Of a stretch of DNA of 32,054 bases, positions 7,871-16,656 are shown piece by piece. A model generated the notes under the pieces. It saw only the letters and a list, made by a program, of their open reading frames with translations, was not told where the DNA came from and searched no databases. Origin of the DNA: an uncultured Clostridia bacterium. Its GTDB lineage: Bacteria > Bacillota > Clostridia > Lachnospirales > Lachnospiraceae. A program made the position numbers and the translations under genes. Location of the stretch: positions 1 to 32,054 of the forward strand of contig CAMEEX010000016.1 in the NCBI GenBank assembly GCA_945915235.1, written 5' to 3'. Each line of letters opens with the position of its first letter. Position 1 is the stretch's first letter.

Positions 7871-8977
7871 TTATTTCTTCAGCGTGTCGCTGTTGTTTAG
7901 GACTAGGGTGCTGTATAGGAAGAGCACGTCTTGTCCGTTAAAATCGATGAATTTTCCTAAGTAGGACGGAGAGAGATAGCGGATATCTACTATGGTTATC
8001 TTTGAGTAGGCTTCTATGAGGAGCGGCGTAAGGCTGCTTCCGAAGGAGTCCCTGAACACGATGAGCTCTTTATCCGTCGTGGCGGTTGGGTTGTCTATGA
8101 TGAGGAGGGAGCGCGAGCCGGAGAGGAAGGTCTCGTACTGGTCGTTGCCTGCCGCCTTCTCCATATCGTAAACCGCGCCGGTCTTTCCCGATTCATAGTC
8201 GTAGACGGTGCTGTTTTTTATCGCATCATTTTCCAAGTAATAAAGGGTCTCCGCCGCAATAGGGAGCGCCGCCTGTCCGTAATATACTCCGTGAAAAGGC
8301 GTATCAAGCTGCTTTTTTGTGTACTCCCCTGTCAGGGAAACGCCCATCGCATCAGCTATCTTTTCTGCCACATCGACTATCTTTTCCTGCCGCCAGTGCG
8401 TGTCCGTGCGATAATAGTCATCAATGCTCAACAAATCGCGGACATCTATAAAATCCATAAAATCAAGCTTATCCTCAAGTATCGAATAAAAACGGTCATA
8501 ATCGAGCGACGGATATCCGTTCACAGCCGCAAGAAAATAGTTCTTGTCCGGCACTATCACGCCGTACACGGCATTCACATTCCCCTCAAGATATTTTTCA
8601 TACAGCAAGGTAAAACATTCCGCCGCGTATTCGAGAGATTTCTCACTCAGAGGATACTCAAGCTTTGAGAGATAGCCGTCGACCAGATACAGCCCATTAT
8701 TATCCTTACGTCCAAACAGATAGTAGTTGCCGACAGCCTTAACCATACGCATGGTGTCTCTCATCGGAAACTGGTCGAGCGTGTATTTCTCGAAATCTTC
8801 CATAAATCTGCCCGACTGCAAGGTCTGTACCGACAGCTTTGGAAACGCCTTGAGTCCCCTCCTCTCACTGTAGGAATAGCTCTCGTCAGGCTTTATAATT
8901 CCCCACAGCGACAGTCCGTAGATGCACAGGGCAGCCACGAAAATCACTATGGTATTTTTATTGATATATTTTCTCAT
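7871..8977 (-). CDS. DHHW-family (AlgX/AlgJ-like) protein, partner of MBOAT acyltransferase
   Basis: A 368-residue protein with one N-terminal membrane anchor (about residues 8-27) and an extracellular body. It carries TDTHW (191-195), the Asp-x-His-Trp signature of the DHHW family and of AlgX/AlgJ-type SGNH-like acetyltransferases, and a likely nucleophile Ser311 in FRDSFGSSL. Such proteins are thought to pass an acyl group from the membrane MBOAT partner to a surface polysaccharide. The ATG at 8977 has GGGGG before it and follows the MBOAT stop by 21 nt; an ATG four codons upstream (8989) lacks a ribosome site. It is the last gene of the ECF-sigma operon. The acceptor polymer is unknown. 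Confidence 0.85.
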   Translation of the reverse strand: MRKYINKNTIVIFVAALCIYGLSLWGIIKPDESYSYSERRGLKAFPKLSVQTLQSGRFMEDFEKYTLDQFPMRDTMRMVKAVGNYYLFGRKDNNGLYLVDGYLSKLEYPLSEKSLEYAAECFTLLYEKYLEGNVNAVYGVIVPDKNYFLAAVNGYPSLDYDRFYSILEDKLDFMDFIDVRDLLSIDDYYRTDTHWRQEKIVDVAEKIADAMGVSLTGEYTKKQLDTPFHGVYYGQAALPIAAETLYYLENDAIKNSTVYDYESGKTGAVYDMEKAAGNDQYETFLSGSRSLLIIDNPTATTDKELIVFRDSFGSSLTPLLIEAYSKITIVDIRYLSPSYLGKFIDFNGQDVLFLYSTLVLNNSDTLKK

Positions 8978-8998
8978 TCTAACCCCCATGCCAAAATT

Positions 8999-10405
8999 CT
9001 AAAACCTGAAGTATAAAAACGGATTGAAGGAGCCATCCACGAGATATCCTGTCACCAGAATAAGGAGCGCCGCAAGAACAAGCGGTTCACCCACGGTATA
9101 GATGACATTTACCACCCTGTTTTCAGGCATCTTGCGCTCCAGTCCCGCGAACAGATTTCTCACCACAGGCAGCGAGCCAAAAACAGCAATCAGAAACGTG
9201 ACCGCGTAGCTTCTAAGATAGTAAAGTGACTCTCCCGACACAGCCGCAAGACCGCCCGCGCCAAACATTTTCGCTATGACATTTCCCGCGTCAGCCATAT
9301 TAGCCGCGCTGAATATTACAAAGCTTATGAGCACGAGAAGCATCGTATAGACATGCCCGAGCACCCTGCTTTTTTTTAACAGCGGAAGCAGAAACAGCTT
9401 CTCAAGTATGAGAAAGAATGCCATGTACAGTCCCCACACGACAAAGTTCCACGCTGCACCGTGCCACAGTCCCGTAAGCGCCCACACGATGAGAATGTTG
9501 AGAAACCATCTCCACTTTTTTACGCGGTTGCCGCCAAGCGGAATGTACACATAATCGCGGAACCACGTTCCAAGGGACATATGCCACCTTCTCCAGAACT
9601 CAGTTATGCTCTTAGAAATGTACGGATAGTTGAAATTCTCGGGAAAATCAAAACCGAATATTTTTCCAAGGCCGATTGCCATGTCACTGTAGCCCGAGAA
9701 ATCAAAATATATCTGAAGCGTGCAAGCAACAGCATACAGCCACACAAAGAGCACCGACGGCTCAGACGCACTGCCATAGGCATCTATTAGCTCCCCGAGC
9801 TGGTTTGCTATGAGAACCTTCTTTGAAAGTCCTATTATAAATCTTCTTATTCCCTGCGCCACCTTCTGAGCGCTGTGCTCCCTTGTGCGAAGCTGCCCCT
9901 CGATGTCCGAGTACCTGACAATAGGTCCCGCTATAAGCTGTGGAAACATCGATATATACATCGCCATGTCGATATAGCTCTTCTGCGCCGCAACCGTTCC
10001 CCTATAGACATCAATCACATAGCTTATCACCTGAAAAGTATAAAAGCTGATACCTATAGGCAATGTCACCTTTAAAACCGGAACCGCAATTCCCGTCACG
10101 GCGGCAAAAGACTCAAGAAAGAAGCCTGCATACTTAAAGTATCCGAGCACACCGAGGCTTATTACAACAGAGGTTGTCAAAAAAAACTTTGACCACCTTC
10201 TCTTAGAGTCTATAAGCCTGCCAAGAATATAGCCCTGTGTTATCATAACGAGCATGAGGAGAGTATATCTCAACTCTCCCCATGCGTAGAAAACAAGGCT
10301 TGCCAACAGAAGCACCACATTTTTTTTCTTGCCCGGCACCGCGAAATACAGCAGTATCACCGCCGGCAGAAAATAGTATAAAAACGGAATACTTGAAAAA
10401 ATCAT
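8999..10405 (-). CDS. MBOAT-family O-acyltransferase (AlgI/DltB/PatA-like)
   Basis: A 468-residue, many-span membrane protein that moves an acyl group across the membrane for O-acylation of a surface polymer. Family marks are LPIGISFYTFQ (115-125), QLIAGPIVRY (156-165), FWRRWHMSLGTWFRDY (270-285, conserved His275) and GLWHGAAWNF, with the essential MBOAT His at 315. The ATG at 10405 has GAGGG 5 nt before it; a TTG four codons earlier is less likely. It lies 29 nt after the lipoprotein gene and 21 nt before the DHHW gene, the typical AlgI-AlgJ style pairing. No D-alanine-loading genes (dltA, dltC) are nearby, so acetylation of a glycan is more likely than D-alanylation. Confidence 0.93.
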   Translation of the reverse strand: MIFSSIPFLYYFLPAVILLYFAVPGKKKNVVLLLASLVFYAWGELRYTLLMLVMITQGYILGRLIDSKRRWSKFFLTTSVVISLGVLGYFKYAGFFLESFAAVTGIAVPVLKVTLPIGISFYTFQVISYVIDVYRGTVAAQKSYIDMAMYISMFPQLIAGPIVRYSDIEGQLRTREHSAQKVAQGIRRFIIGLSKKVLIANQLGELIDAYGSASEPSVLFVWLYAVACTLQIYFDFSGYSDMAIGLGKIFGFDFPENFNYPYISKSITEFWRRWHMSLGTWFRDYVYIPLGGNRVKKWRWFLNILIVWALTGLWHGAAWNFVVWGLYMAFFLILEKLFLLPLLKKSRVLGHVYTMLLVLISFVIFSAANMADAGNVIAKMFGAGGLAAVSGESLYYLRSYAVTFLIAVFGSLPVVRNLFAGLERKMPENRVVNVIYTVGEPLVLAALLILVTGYLVDGSFNPFLYFRF

Positions 10406-10434
10406 GCCAACCCTCAATAAATAATTACATGTAA

Positions 10435-11103
10435 CTATTCAATATTTGCCTTGTATAACTCAACTGCGTCAGGATATACCTCGACAATCTTTGATGCAAA
10501 CGTGTCGATGAAATCCGTGTGACCGTAAGCTGAGATGACATAGTCGTCAACCTGATATACAACTAAGACATCAGGGAAACCACACATCCACTGCTTTGCG
10601 AGAACGCCGTCCTTGAGATGCTCTGCGATTGATGCCACATTGTCCTTGTCAATCACATGGAAAGCTCCTGCCGTGAAGCTGTTTAAGTTCATCATATGAA
10701 CAAGTGATGCCGCATCATCTATCAGGGCAGCGTCCTCCTCAGGCATTCCGAAGGTGTTATTTAACATACCTGTGTCCTCGATGCCGTACTTTCCCGGTGC
10801 GTCATCTCTCATATTTTCCTCGTTATAGTCTCCACCTGCTGCCGGGAACTTATCGTCCTCGCTGTAAGCTGACCATATGCTGTCGAGAAGTCCCACTGCG
10901 CCCTCAGCATCGCTCTGCTGTGCGTCTTTATTGGTCTCTGTCTCCGTTGTGGTATCCTCAACCGTTGACGGTGCCTCCGTCGTAGTCTCAACCGGTGTTG
11001 TATGCTCGGTTGTAGTTGTCGTGTTGCTGTTATCCTTCTTTCCACATGCGCTGAGCGCAACAACTGATACAGTCATAACTGTCAATAGTGCTAATCTTCT
11101 CAT
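10435..11103 (-). CDS. Thr-rich linker lipoprotein of the acylation operon (DUF4358-like)
   Basis: A 222-residue secreted lipoprotein: a short positive start (MRR), hydrophobic stretch and lipobox LSAC with lipid-anchor Cys20, then a linker of about 45 residues rich in Thr and Glu, then a folded C-terminal domain (about 75-222). The C-terminal domain and the gene neighbourhood resemble the DUF4358 proteins often found with MBOAT and DHHW genes in Lachnospiraceae; I recall this from the family and have not aligned it. The ATG at 11103 has GGAGG 5 nt before it. Spacing is 22 nt after the anti-sigma gene and 29 nt before MBOAT. A role as a wall-spanning helper of the acyltransferase is an inference. 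Confidence 0.75.
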   Translation of the reverse strand: MRRLALLTVMTVSVVALSACGKKDNSNTTTTTEHTTPVETTTEAPSTVEDTTTETETNKDAQQSDAEGAVGLLDSIWSAYSEDDKFPAAGGDYNEENMRDDAPGKYGIEDTGMLNNTFGMPEEDAALIDDAASLVHMMNLNSFTAGAFHVIDKDNVASIAEHLKDGVLAKQWMCGFPDVLVVYQVDDYVISAYGHTDFIDTFASKIVEVYPDAVELYKANIE

Positions 11104-11125
11104 AATTTCCTCCAAAAAAATATTA

Positions 11126-11737
11126 TTAATTTTCCCCTTGTGCAGTCCTTAACAGCCACTGCCCCGTCTCCTCGTCAAGGTGCAGCTCAACTTTCACGGA
11201 ATGTGTCCCCGCACTCACCGTGATATGCGCCCCCTCGTAAGGCTCGACTTTCCAGACTATGTCCGCCTCATCACTTGCCGACATCACATTCTCACCATTT
11301 TCGACAAATTCGCCGCCTGATGCTTCTATTATAAAGCTTCCCCTCGCCCTGATATGAAGTGTAAATTCGGCTTTCTCTTTAGAAACGCTTCTCTCAAGAG
11401 AATACGAGACGACATCAGGCTCGTTGTCCACCTGCGCGTCCACCGCCATCCCACTTCCATCAAGCAGCACTCCGTCGTAGTATATCTTAGGTATATGCTG
11501 TCTTAAAGACATCAAGGTGATGCCCGTTCCAAGTACAATAAAGATACATGCCGCTGCAGCCACCGCTGACATCGCATATATCATTTTCCGCTTTGCCGCC
11601 TGTCTCTTTACCTCATAAAGCTGCTGTGCCTGCGCTATCTCCTCCTCGCTCTTTTCAAAAAGCTCCCTCGCTCCGTCTAAGAGCTCATCGCTGACACCCG
11701 ACATGGCTTGCGAAAGTATCTCTCCTTTCCTCACCAT
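11126..11737 (-). CDS. Single-span anti-sigma factor-like membrane protein
   Basis: A 203-residue protein with a charged cytoplasmic N-terminus (1-50, with a Glu/Lys-rich helix), one membrane span (about 53-77, Ala/Ile/Leu-rich) and a beta-rich outer domain. This is the layout of anti-sigma factors that hold an ECF sigma factor at the membrane. Its ATG overlaps the sigma gene's stop by 7 nt with AAGGAGGG before it, so the two should be made in a fixed ratio. I see no HCC zinc motif (no ZAS-type domain), so the binding mode is unclear. Function rests mainly on position and topology. Confidence 0.72.
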   Translation of the reverse strand: MVRKGEILSQAMSGVSDELLDGARELFEKSEEEIAQAQQLYEVKRQAAKRKMIYAMSAVAAAACIFIVLGTGITLMSLRQHIPKIYYDGVLLDGSGMAVDAQVDNEPDVVSYSLERSVSKEKAEFTLHIRARGSFIIEASGGEFVENGENVMSASDEADIVWKVEPYEGAHITVSAGTHSVKVELHLDEETGQWLLRTAQGEN

Positions 11738-12288
11738 ACTCCCTCCTTTTTCAGATAATTTTTAAGGCGGTTTCTCATTCTTGACAACGTCGATTTTATC
11801 GTTCCCTCACTGATATTCATTCTCCTCGAGATATCGGAAATCTGGCAGCTATAGTAATACCTGAGCAAGAAGATATTCCTGTTGTCCGCTTTCTGTTCTC
11901 TTAAAAAATTATCAATGACCTGTTCAAGCTGCGCCGCATCCACATGGCTCTCAACGTCCCTGATATCAGGTATGCACTCGTCAAGCTCATGTATCGACAC
12001 CGCGTATTCTCCCGCCGCCCTCTTATCTGCATGTCTGGCATTGTACTTGTTGATTGCCGCATTTCTGGTCAGCTTTCCAAGAAATGCCGCGAGATTTTCC
12101 GGATGATGCGGAGGTATGGCTCTCCATGCCCCGAGCAGTGCATCGTTCACACACTCCTCGCTATCCTCAATATTACCAAGTATATTCATCGAAATATGCA
12201 TGCAATAATGATTATATTTTTCAGAAGCCTCCCTTATCGCGCGCTCGTCGCGTCCAAGGAACAGCTCCACGATAGCCTTGTCCTGCAT
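11731..12288 (-). CDS. ECF-type RNA polymerase sigma factor
   Basis: A 185-residue sigma-70 family protein with only regions 2 and 4. Region 2 covers about residues 10-75 (DSEECVNDALLGAW matches the -10 recognition and melting part), and region 4 about 115-180 (QISDISRRMNISEGTIKSTLSR is the helix-turn-helix for the -35 box). The ATG at 12288 has GGAGG 5 nt before it; a frame open to 12315 lacks such a site. It heads a five-gene operon with its anti-sigma, a lipoprotein, MBOAT and DHHW proteins, so it most likely controls surface-polymer acylation in response to envelope stress. The inducing signal is unknown. Confidence 0.9.
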   Translation of the reverse strand: MQDKAIVELFLGRDERAIREASEKYNHYCMHISMNILGNIEDSEECVNDALLGAWRAIPPHHPENLAAFLGKLTRNAAINKYNARHADKRAAGEYAVSIHELDECIPDIRDVESHVDAAQLEQVIDNFLREQKADNRNIFLLRYYYSCQISDISRRMNISEGTIKSTLSRMRNRLKNYLKKEGVW

Positions 12289-12316
12289 TTCCTCCTCCGT
12301 TTTACCATCCTGCACA

Positions 12317-12346
12317 TATACACAGCTTATTTTTCCACAGGTTGCA
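12317..12346 (-). promoter_or_regulatory. Possible self-controlled ECF promoter
   Basis: On the minus strand TGCAACCT (12339-12346) resembles the AAC-containing -35 boxes of Firmicute ECF sigma factors, and TGTGTATA follows after 14 nt. It lies about 30-60 nt before the sigma gene. The -10 part is not a good match to known ECF boxes, so this is a weak call. Confidence 0.3.
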
Positions 12347-12398
12347 CTTTATCAAAAAAAATTTTATTTTAGGGTAAATTTTTTCAAATCAGTTCTTT

Positions 12399-12815
12399 TT
12401 ATCTTCCGTTATAGTTTTTGTAAAGATACTGAATAATATCCTTTCTCGTCACAATTCCTATAAAAACATTGTCGTCGTCCACGACAGGGACGAAGTTCTG
12501 CCTTATCGCGAGGTCGATGAGATTCTCCATGTGTGCCTCGGCATTGACAGGGTGGTTCGTGACACGCCTGCTGATAGCAGATATCGGAATCTCCTCAGCT
12601 TCCTCGAAGGTGGCAATGTTCTCGTCAGCCATCTTCCAGAGCAGGTCGCCCTCCGTTATGGTTCCCACATACTTTCCGTCCCTGCTTATAATCGGCATCG
12701 CCGTGTACTTATGATATCGTATCTTCTCCAAAACCTGTCTTATATTAGCGTCCTCATAGACATAGATTACATCACACTTAGGTGTGAGAAAAAATAAAAT
12801 GTTGTTATTCTGCAT
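12399..12815 (-). CDS. Two-CBS-domain protein (DarB/CbpB-like)
   Basis: A 138-residue cytoplasmic protein made only of two CBS domains: the first ends in AMPIISRDGKYVGTITEGDLL, the second in VPVVDDDNVFIGIVTRKDI. CBS pairs bind adenine nucleotides. The length, the lone CBS pair and the spacing YTAMP...NFVPVVDDDNVF...TRKD recall the c-di-AMP-binding proteins DarB of Bacillus and CbpB of Listeria, but this is from memory, so I leave the symbol empty. The ATG at 12815 has GGAGAGGG before it, better than the ATG at 12827. It lies 110 nt before the ECF sigma gene and may be its own unit. Confidence 0.85.
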   Translation of the reverse strand: MQNNNILFFLTPKCDVIYVYEDANIRQVLEKIRYHKYTAMPIISRDGKYVGTITEGDLLWKMADENIATFEEAEEIPISAISRRVTNHPVNAEAHMENLIDLAIRQNFVPVVDDDNVFIGIVTRKDIIQYLYKNYNGR

Positions 12816-12974
12816 AGCCCTCTCCATCTCCTATGTAAATTTTAATTCGTTCAATGTAACCGCGGCAATTTTTCCGCCCACGCGCTTTTTAGATAAGGAT
12901 ACCATACAATTATGAACAGAATAAGTACAAAGCGTAAAATCATTATAATTCAAAATAATGTTTCCGGAAAAAGC

Positions 12975-13012
12975 AAAAACGCACAAAGCCTTGAACCATA
13001 AGGCTTCATGCG
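12975..13012 (-). terminator. Rho-independent terminator of tRNA-Gly
   Basis: On the minus strand, 11 nt after the tRNA, a 13-bp stem (13000-13012 with 12980-12992, including G-U or A-C positions) and 7-nt loop is followed by TTTTT (12975-12979) and then GCTTTTT. This is a textbook intrinsic terminator. The plus strand also has TTTTT after the stem, so it may work both ways. Confidence 0.8.
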
Positions 13013-13023
13013 TCTTTTTGTAG

Positions 13024-13094
13024 AGCAGGATACGGGAGTCGAACCCGCCTCCTCAGCTTGGGAAGCTGATATACTACCGATGTACTAATCCTGC
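13024..13094 (-). tRNA. tRNA-Gly (anticodon CCC)
   Basis: The minus strand folds into a full cloverleaf: acceptor arms GCAGGAT/ATCCTGC, a 4-bp D stem, anticodon stem TCAGC/GCTGA with loop TTCCCAA (anticodon CCC, reading GGG), a 4-nt variable loop and T stem GCGGG/CCCGT with loop TTCGACT. The discriminator base is T and CCA is not encoded. It stands alone between the MCP and CBS genes. Confidence 0.95.
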
Positions 13095-13124
13095 ATGTGT
13101 GCATCTCCTGCAACAACTTTGTTT

Positions 13125-13133
13125 ACTATACCA
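13125..13133 (-). promoter_or_regulatory. Extended -10 promoter of tRNA-Gly
   Basis: TGGTATAGT on the minus strand is an extended -10 box, 30 nt before the tRNA 5' end. The -35 region is poor, which an extended -10 can offset. Confidence 0.5.
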
Positions 13134-13222
13134 CATAACGGCAAAAAAATCCAGTCTTTTTTAAAATATATAAGGTATACACTTGAATACGTCTTGTATA
13201 TTTGGATATACCCCAAACATAT

Positions 13223-13262
13223 ATGACCGCATGAAGCCATCTCAATGCTGTCATGCGGTCAT
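13223..13262 (-). terminator. Perfect 12-bp hairpin after the MCP gene
   Basis: ATGACCGCATGA (13223-13234) and TCATGCGGTCAT (13251-13262) pair exactly around a 16-nt loop. It starts 5 nt past the MCP stop. The following minus-strand bases are ATATATGTTTGGG, not a clean U-run, so it may end transcription weakly or protect the mRNA 3' end. Confidence 0.55.
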
Positions 13263-13267
13263 TGTAA

Positions 13268-14749
13268 TTATTTTTCAAGTCCTTTGAGCTGGTCGGCAAG
13301 CTCCTTGAGCCCTGCTATGGTTCTTCCGACCTCCTGCGTGATGGCACTGTTGTCCTCACTCGCTTTGAGTGTCTCGGTAGAATGAGCCGTCATCTCCTCG
13401 GTGACACCGGATATTGTCTGTATTCCGTCGACAATCGCCTGGTTAGCGTCGTTCAGCTCATGCACAAGGCTGTTCATCTTTCCCGCCTCATCATAAACCC
13501 TGTCATTCTTTCCTGCAATCTTCTCAAAACTCTTAACAGTCTCATCCGCAGCATGGTTCTGATTTTCAGACACTTTAATCATATCCTCAATCACCTTCAC
13601 CACATCGGCAAGCTCTGTGGATATGCTGTCAATAAGTCCCGTTATATCGCCGGTAGCTCCCTGTGTCTGGTCCGCAAGATTGGATATCTCCGATGCGACC
13701 ACGGCGAAGCCTCTTCCCGCGTCACCTGCCCTTGCCGCCTCGATGCTCGCATTGAGCGCAAGCAGACTCGTCTGTGATGCAATACTGTTGATAAGGTCTA
13801 TTATTGACTGCATTCTGCCCGTGTGCTCGCGAAGCTGTGAAAGTTCCTTCGAGACATTCGCGTTCGCTTCGTTTGAAACCTGAACACATCTTAAAAGCTC
13901 ATCCATATTTTTCTTCGACAGATCAAGCTCAGCCTTGGTCTCATTCACATTGTCGACAATCATTCCCGATGCCTGCTCGACGCTGTTTATGGTCTTTTGG
14001 ATCTGCTCGGTCTTTTCAAGCTGAACCTGAATGGACTCGACAGTCTCATTCGTTCCTGATGCCACTTCACTCATTGAGTCTTTCGTTCTGCCCGCAGTGT
14101 CCTCGAGTATACCGACTTTCTCTGACACCACACCTATATCATCTGTAATCTTCTGTGCAACTCCTAAAATCTCAGTCATAAGAGCCGCATTATGCTCTTT
14201 TTCCTCCTCAACCTGCTTAAGCTGACTATCATTACATTTCTTTGATACATATGTAGCCATCATAAGATATCCCATAAATAAGAGTACCGAGGCAACTCTT
14301 ATCTCGGTGTTAGCCATATCCTCTGATGCCAGTTGACCCGATATCGCACTGTAAGCCACCTGAATAATGTTTCCCAGTGACACAATCCCCATAAATGCCG
14401 CCGATACCTTAATGTCATTGTAAGACACAAGAATGACTGCAATAAGAAATGCATAGACATATGCAACCGGCGACACAGTGGTAAATATAATAAAAAGATA
14501 AAATACCACATATCCACCCGATATGGCATATTTCAGATAGGTAGTTCCCCTGTCCTTCAAATACAATGCCAGACAAAATGCATACGGCACAAGAGCAAAG
14601 ATGCAAAATACAACAAAGTATCCAAGCGTTCTGCTCTTTTTCAACACCTCAAGCAGATAGCAGCCAACAAGAATGATGTTCATTATGCTGTATGCAATCA
14701 TGCTGGTTCTGTTTGACAGCCTGAGTCCGTCAAATTTTTTGTTCTCCAT
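13268..14749 (-). CDS. Methyl-accepting chemotaxis protein with a membrane-embedded sensor
   Basis: A 493-residue chemoreceptor. The N-terminal 170 residues form about six membrane spans (roughly 17-35, 42-63, 72-90, 94-110, 115-135, 152-170) with only short loops, and there is no large outer ligand-binding domain. The rest is a long coiled coil with the conserved kinase-contact tip at about 318-365 ([20 protein letters not shown] then [11 protein letters not shown]). It should signal to CheA/CheW, which are not in this window. GGAGG lies 7 nt before the ATG. It lies 160 nt after the GH2 gene on the same strand, so it may sense a signal linked to pectin use; that is inference from position only. 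Confidence 0.93.
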   Translation of the reverse strand: MENKKFDGLRLSNRTSMIAYSIMNIILVGCYLLEVLKKSRTLGYFVVFCIFALVPYAFCLALYLKDRGTTYLKYAISGGYVVFYLFIIFTTVSPVAYVYAFLIAVILVSYNDIKVSAAFMGIVSLGNIIQVAYSAISGQLASEDMANTEIRVASVLLFMGYLMMATYVSKKCNDSQLKQVEEEKEHNAALMTEILGVAQKITDDIGVVSEKVGILEDTAGRTKDSMSEVASGTNETVESIQVQLEKTEQIQKTINSVEQASGMIVDNVNETKAELDLSKKNMDELLRCVQVSNEANANVSKELSQLREHTGRMQSIIDLINSIASQTSLLALNASIEAARAGDAGRGFAVVASEISNLADQTQGATGDITGLIDSISTELADVVKVIEDMIKVSENQNHAADETVKSFEKIAGKNDRVYDEAGKMNSLVHELNDANQAIVDGIQTISGVTEEMTAHSTETLKASEDNSAITQEVGRTIAGLKELADQLKGLEK

Positions 14750-14774
14750 ACTGTTTCCTCCATACCTTTTCCAT

Positions 14775-14837
14775 AATGTAACCTATAGTATTCATGCTCA
14801 CCGCGGGTGCGGCGATACCGATACAATATGTTACATT
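14775..14837. repeat. 63-bp imperfect foldback before the MCP gene
   Basis: Arms 14775-14791 (AATGTAACCTATAGTAT) and 14821-14837 (ATACAATATGTTACATT) pair at 15 of 17 positions; an inner CACC-GCG-GGTG hairpin lies between them. It sits in the 160-bp gap between the GH2 stop and the MCP start. It could be an attenuator or processing hairpin for the MCP mRNA. No U-run follows. Confidence 0.7.
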
Positions 14838-14909
14838 TTACCACCTTATGTATCAGTATGACAAGGAATTATTATATTTTTCGATATTTTTTGCGGGCAG
14901 TTCTGAGTA

Positions 14910-16604
14910 CTATTTCTCTGAATACATTTCCCTTATAGTGTCAAAAGCGAGCTTCGGTCTGCGGTACTCGTCCACCACGCCCTTGTTGTTGTGGCACCTT
15001 GCCCTCGTGGCAAACCACTCCTCCTCGGTCACACGGCAGTCCGCGAACTGCCATACGAACACGCCGCAGATATTCTCGTCATTCATATAGACTTCAAGAT
15101 TATCTCTTATGATATCCGCCTGTCTCTCCTCGCTCCACTTGCAGTGCGCCCTGTCGCGGTAGCCATAGATTGCAGCCGCACCGAACTCACTCACGATAAT
15201 AGGCTTACCCTCGCCGCCGCTCTTTCTTATCCACTCAATCTCCGTCCTGTTCGTCTCGTCAATCGGCACGTCCTTGTACCAGCCGGAATACATGTTAAAT
15301 GACACAACATCAGGTAAATCGAGACATATATCCGTCAGATGTCTGCAGGTTGCAGAGGTCGTCGGTCTCGACTTGTCGAGCGAGCGTATCTGTGCGTACT
15401 GGGCAGCATATTTTTCCCTTCCCTCCTCGGTCTCGCTCGCACATTCGTTCAAAATTCCCCATATAATTATAGACGGGTGGTTGTAGTGATTTTCAATCAT
15501 CTCGTCTATGCAGTCCTTGCACTGCCTGTCAAAATTCGGGTTCTGCATGCGCTCCAGCCCAAAGCCTCTCGCATGGTTTTCCTCCCAGACATACATGCCC
15601 CTCTCGTCACAGAGGTCAAGAAATCTCTCATCATTAGGATAGTGGCAGGTTCTAACAGCATTCGCGTTCATCTCCTGCATCAGATCCATATCCTGAACCA
15701 TAAGCTGAAGCGGAATTGCACAGCCCACCGTCGCATAGTCCTCATGCCTGTTAAAGCCCTTCATATATATCTTCTCGCCGTTCACGAGAATGTCCTTGCC
15801 CGACACCTTGACCTGCCTGAAGCCGACGCGGTCTATGTAATCGTCGATAATTTTTCCTTCTATTGAAAGACGAAGCTTGACAAGATAAAGATTAGGCTCC
15901 TTGCTGCTCCACGCGAGCACATCCGTAAAGGCTGCCTCCACCTCAAGAGTGTGTTCCTCGTCCGGCGCCAGTGTGATGCTCCCGGAGAGCTCCTCTATAT
16001 TAGTGTCACTGTCCGAAGCTGCATATATCATGTCAGCAGCCAGCTTTCCGTCAAGTTCTGCTGTCTGCTCACAGTCAGAGAGATTGACAAGGGTGACTTT
16101 AATCTTTGCATGCCAGCCGCTCTCCGTCATAAACGGCTCAAAATGCAGGTTCTTTATGTAAACATCGCCCAGCTCCTCCATAGCCACAGGCCTTGTGATG
16201 CCGCCGTAGGTGTAATAGTCATTCGGCACATGGAGCGCGGACTCCTGAGTAAATCTGTTGTCGACCCTGACCCTCAGCTCATGCTCACCCGCCTTGACGT
16301 CCTTTGCAATCACCGAAAATGGTGTAAAGGCATTGTAGTGATGCCCCAGTTTAACTCCGTCAAGGTATACATCAGCCGTATGGCTCACCCCCTTAAACTC
16401 CAGTCTCAGATTGGTGTCATAAGGTACGGCGATTCTCCTCGTGTACCAGCCTATCCCCCGCTTGTCCAGGAAATCCGGGTGCTGCTCTATGCAGCCCGGA
16501 ACCATCATTCTGTATTTTTTGTCTTTACCCTCCATGACAAAATCCCACATTCCCTCAAGCTCAGTAACTCTTCTAATTTCATGTGTGTTGAATAATCTTA
16601 ACAT
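14910..16604 (-). CDS. GH2-family glycosidase with NxKG uronate motif (beta-glucuronidase-like)
   Basis: A 564-residue cytoplasmic GH2 enzyme: sugar-binding beta domain (about 15-150), immunoglobulin-like domain (about 150-265) and TIM barrel (265-564). The acid/base Glu387 is in GILNECAS and the nucleophile Glu473 in IVSEFGAAA; FNRHEDY (284-290) and RTCHYP (318-323) are usual GH2 barrel marks. NNKG at 539-542 fits the NxKG motif that in beta-glucuronidases holds the sugar carboxylate. This suggests a uronic-acid substrate, in keeping with the neighbouring galacturonan enzyme. AAGGAGG lies 6 nt before the ATG. A galactosidase role is possible but less likely. Confidence 0.88.
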   Translation of the reverse strand: MLRLFNTHEIRRVTELEGMWDFVMEGKDKKYRMMVPGCIEQHPDFLDKRGIGWYTRRIAVPYDTNLRLEFKGVSHTADVYLDGVKLGHHYNAFTPFSVIAKDVKAGEHELRVRVDNRFTQESALHVPNDYYTYGGITRPVAMEELGDVYIKNLHFEPFMTESGWHAKIKVTLVNLSDCEQTAELDGKLAADMIYAASDSDTNIEELSGSITLAPDEEHTLEVEAAFTDVLAWSSKEPNLYLVKLRLSIEGKIIDDYIDRVGFRQVKVSGKDILVNGEKIYMKGFNRHEDYATVGCAIPLQLMVQDMDLMQEMNANAVRTCHYPNDERFLDLCDERGMYVWEENHARGFGLERMQNPNFDRQCKDCIDEMIENHYNHPSIIIWGILNECASETEEGREKYAAQYAQIRSLDKSRPTTSATCRHLTDICLDLPDVVSFNMYSGWYKDVPIDETNRTEIEWIRKSGGEGKPIIVSEFGAAAIYGYRDRAHCKWSEERQADIIRDNLEVYMNDENICGVFVWQFADCRVTEEEWFATRARCHNNKGVVDEYRRPKLAFDTIREMYSEK

Positions 16605-16656
16605 GGTATGCCTCCTTAATGTTTTATATATGTTTAATTTATTATAAGTTTATGGG

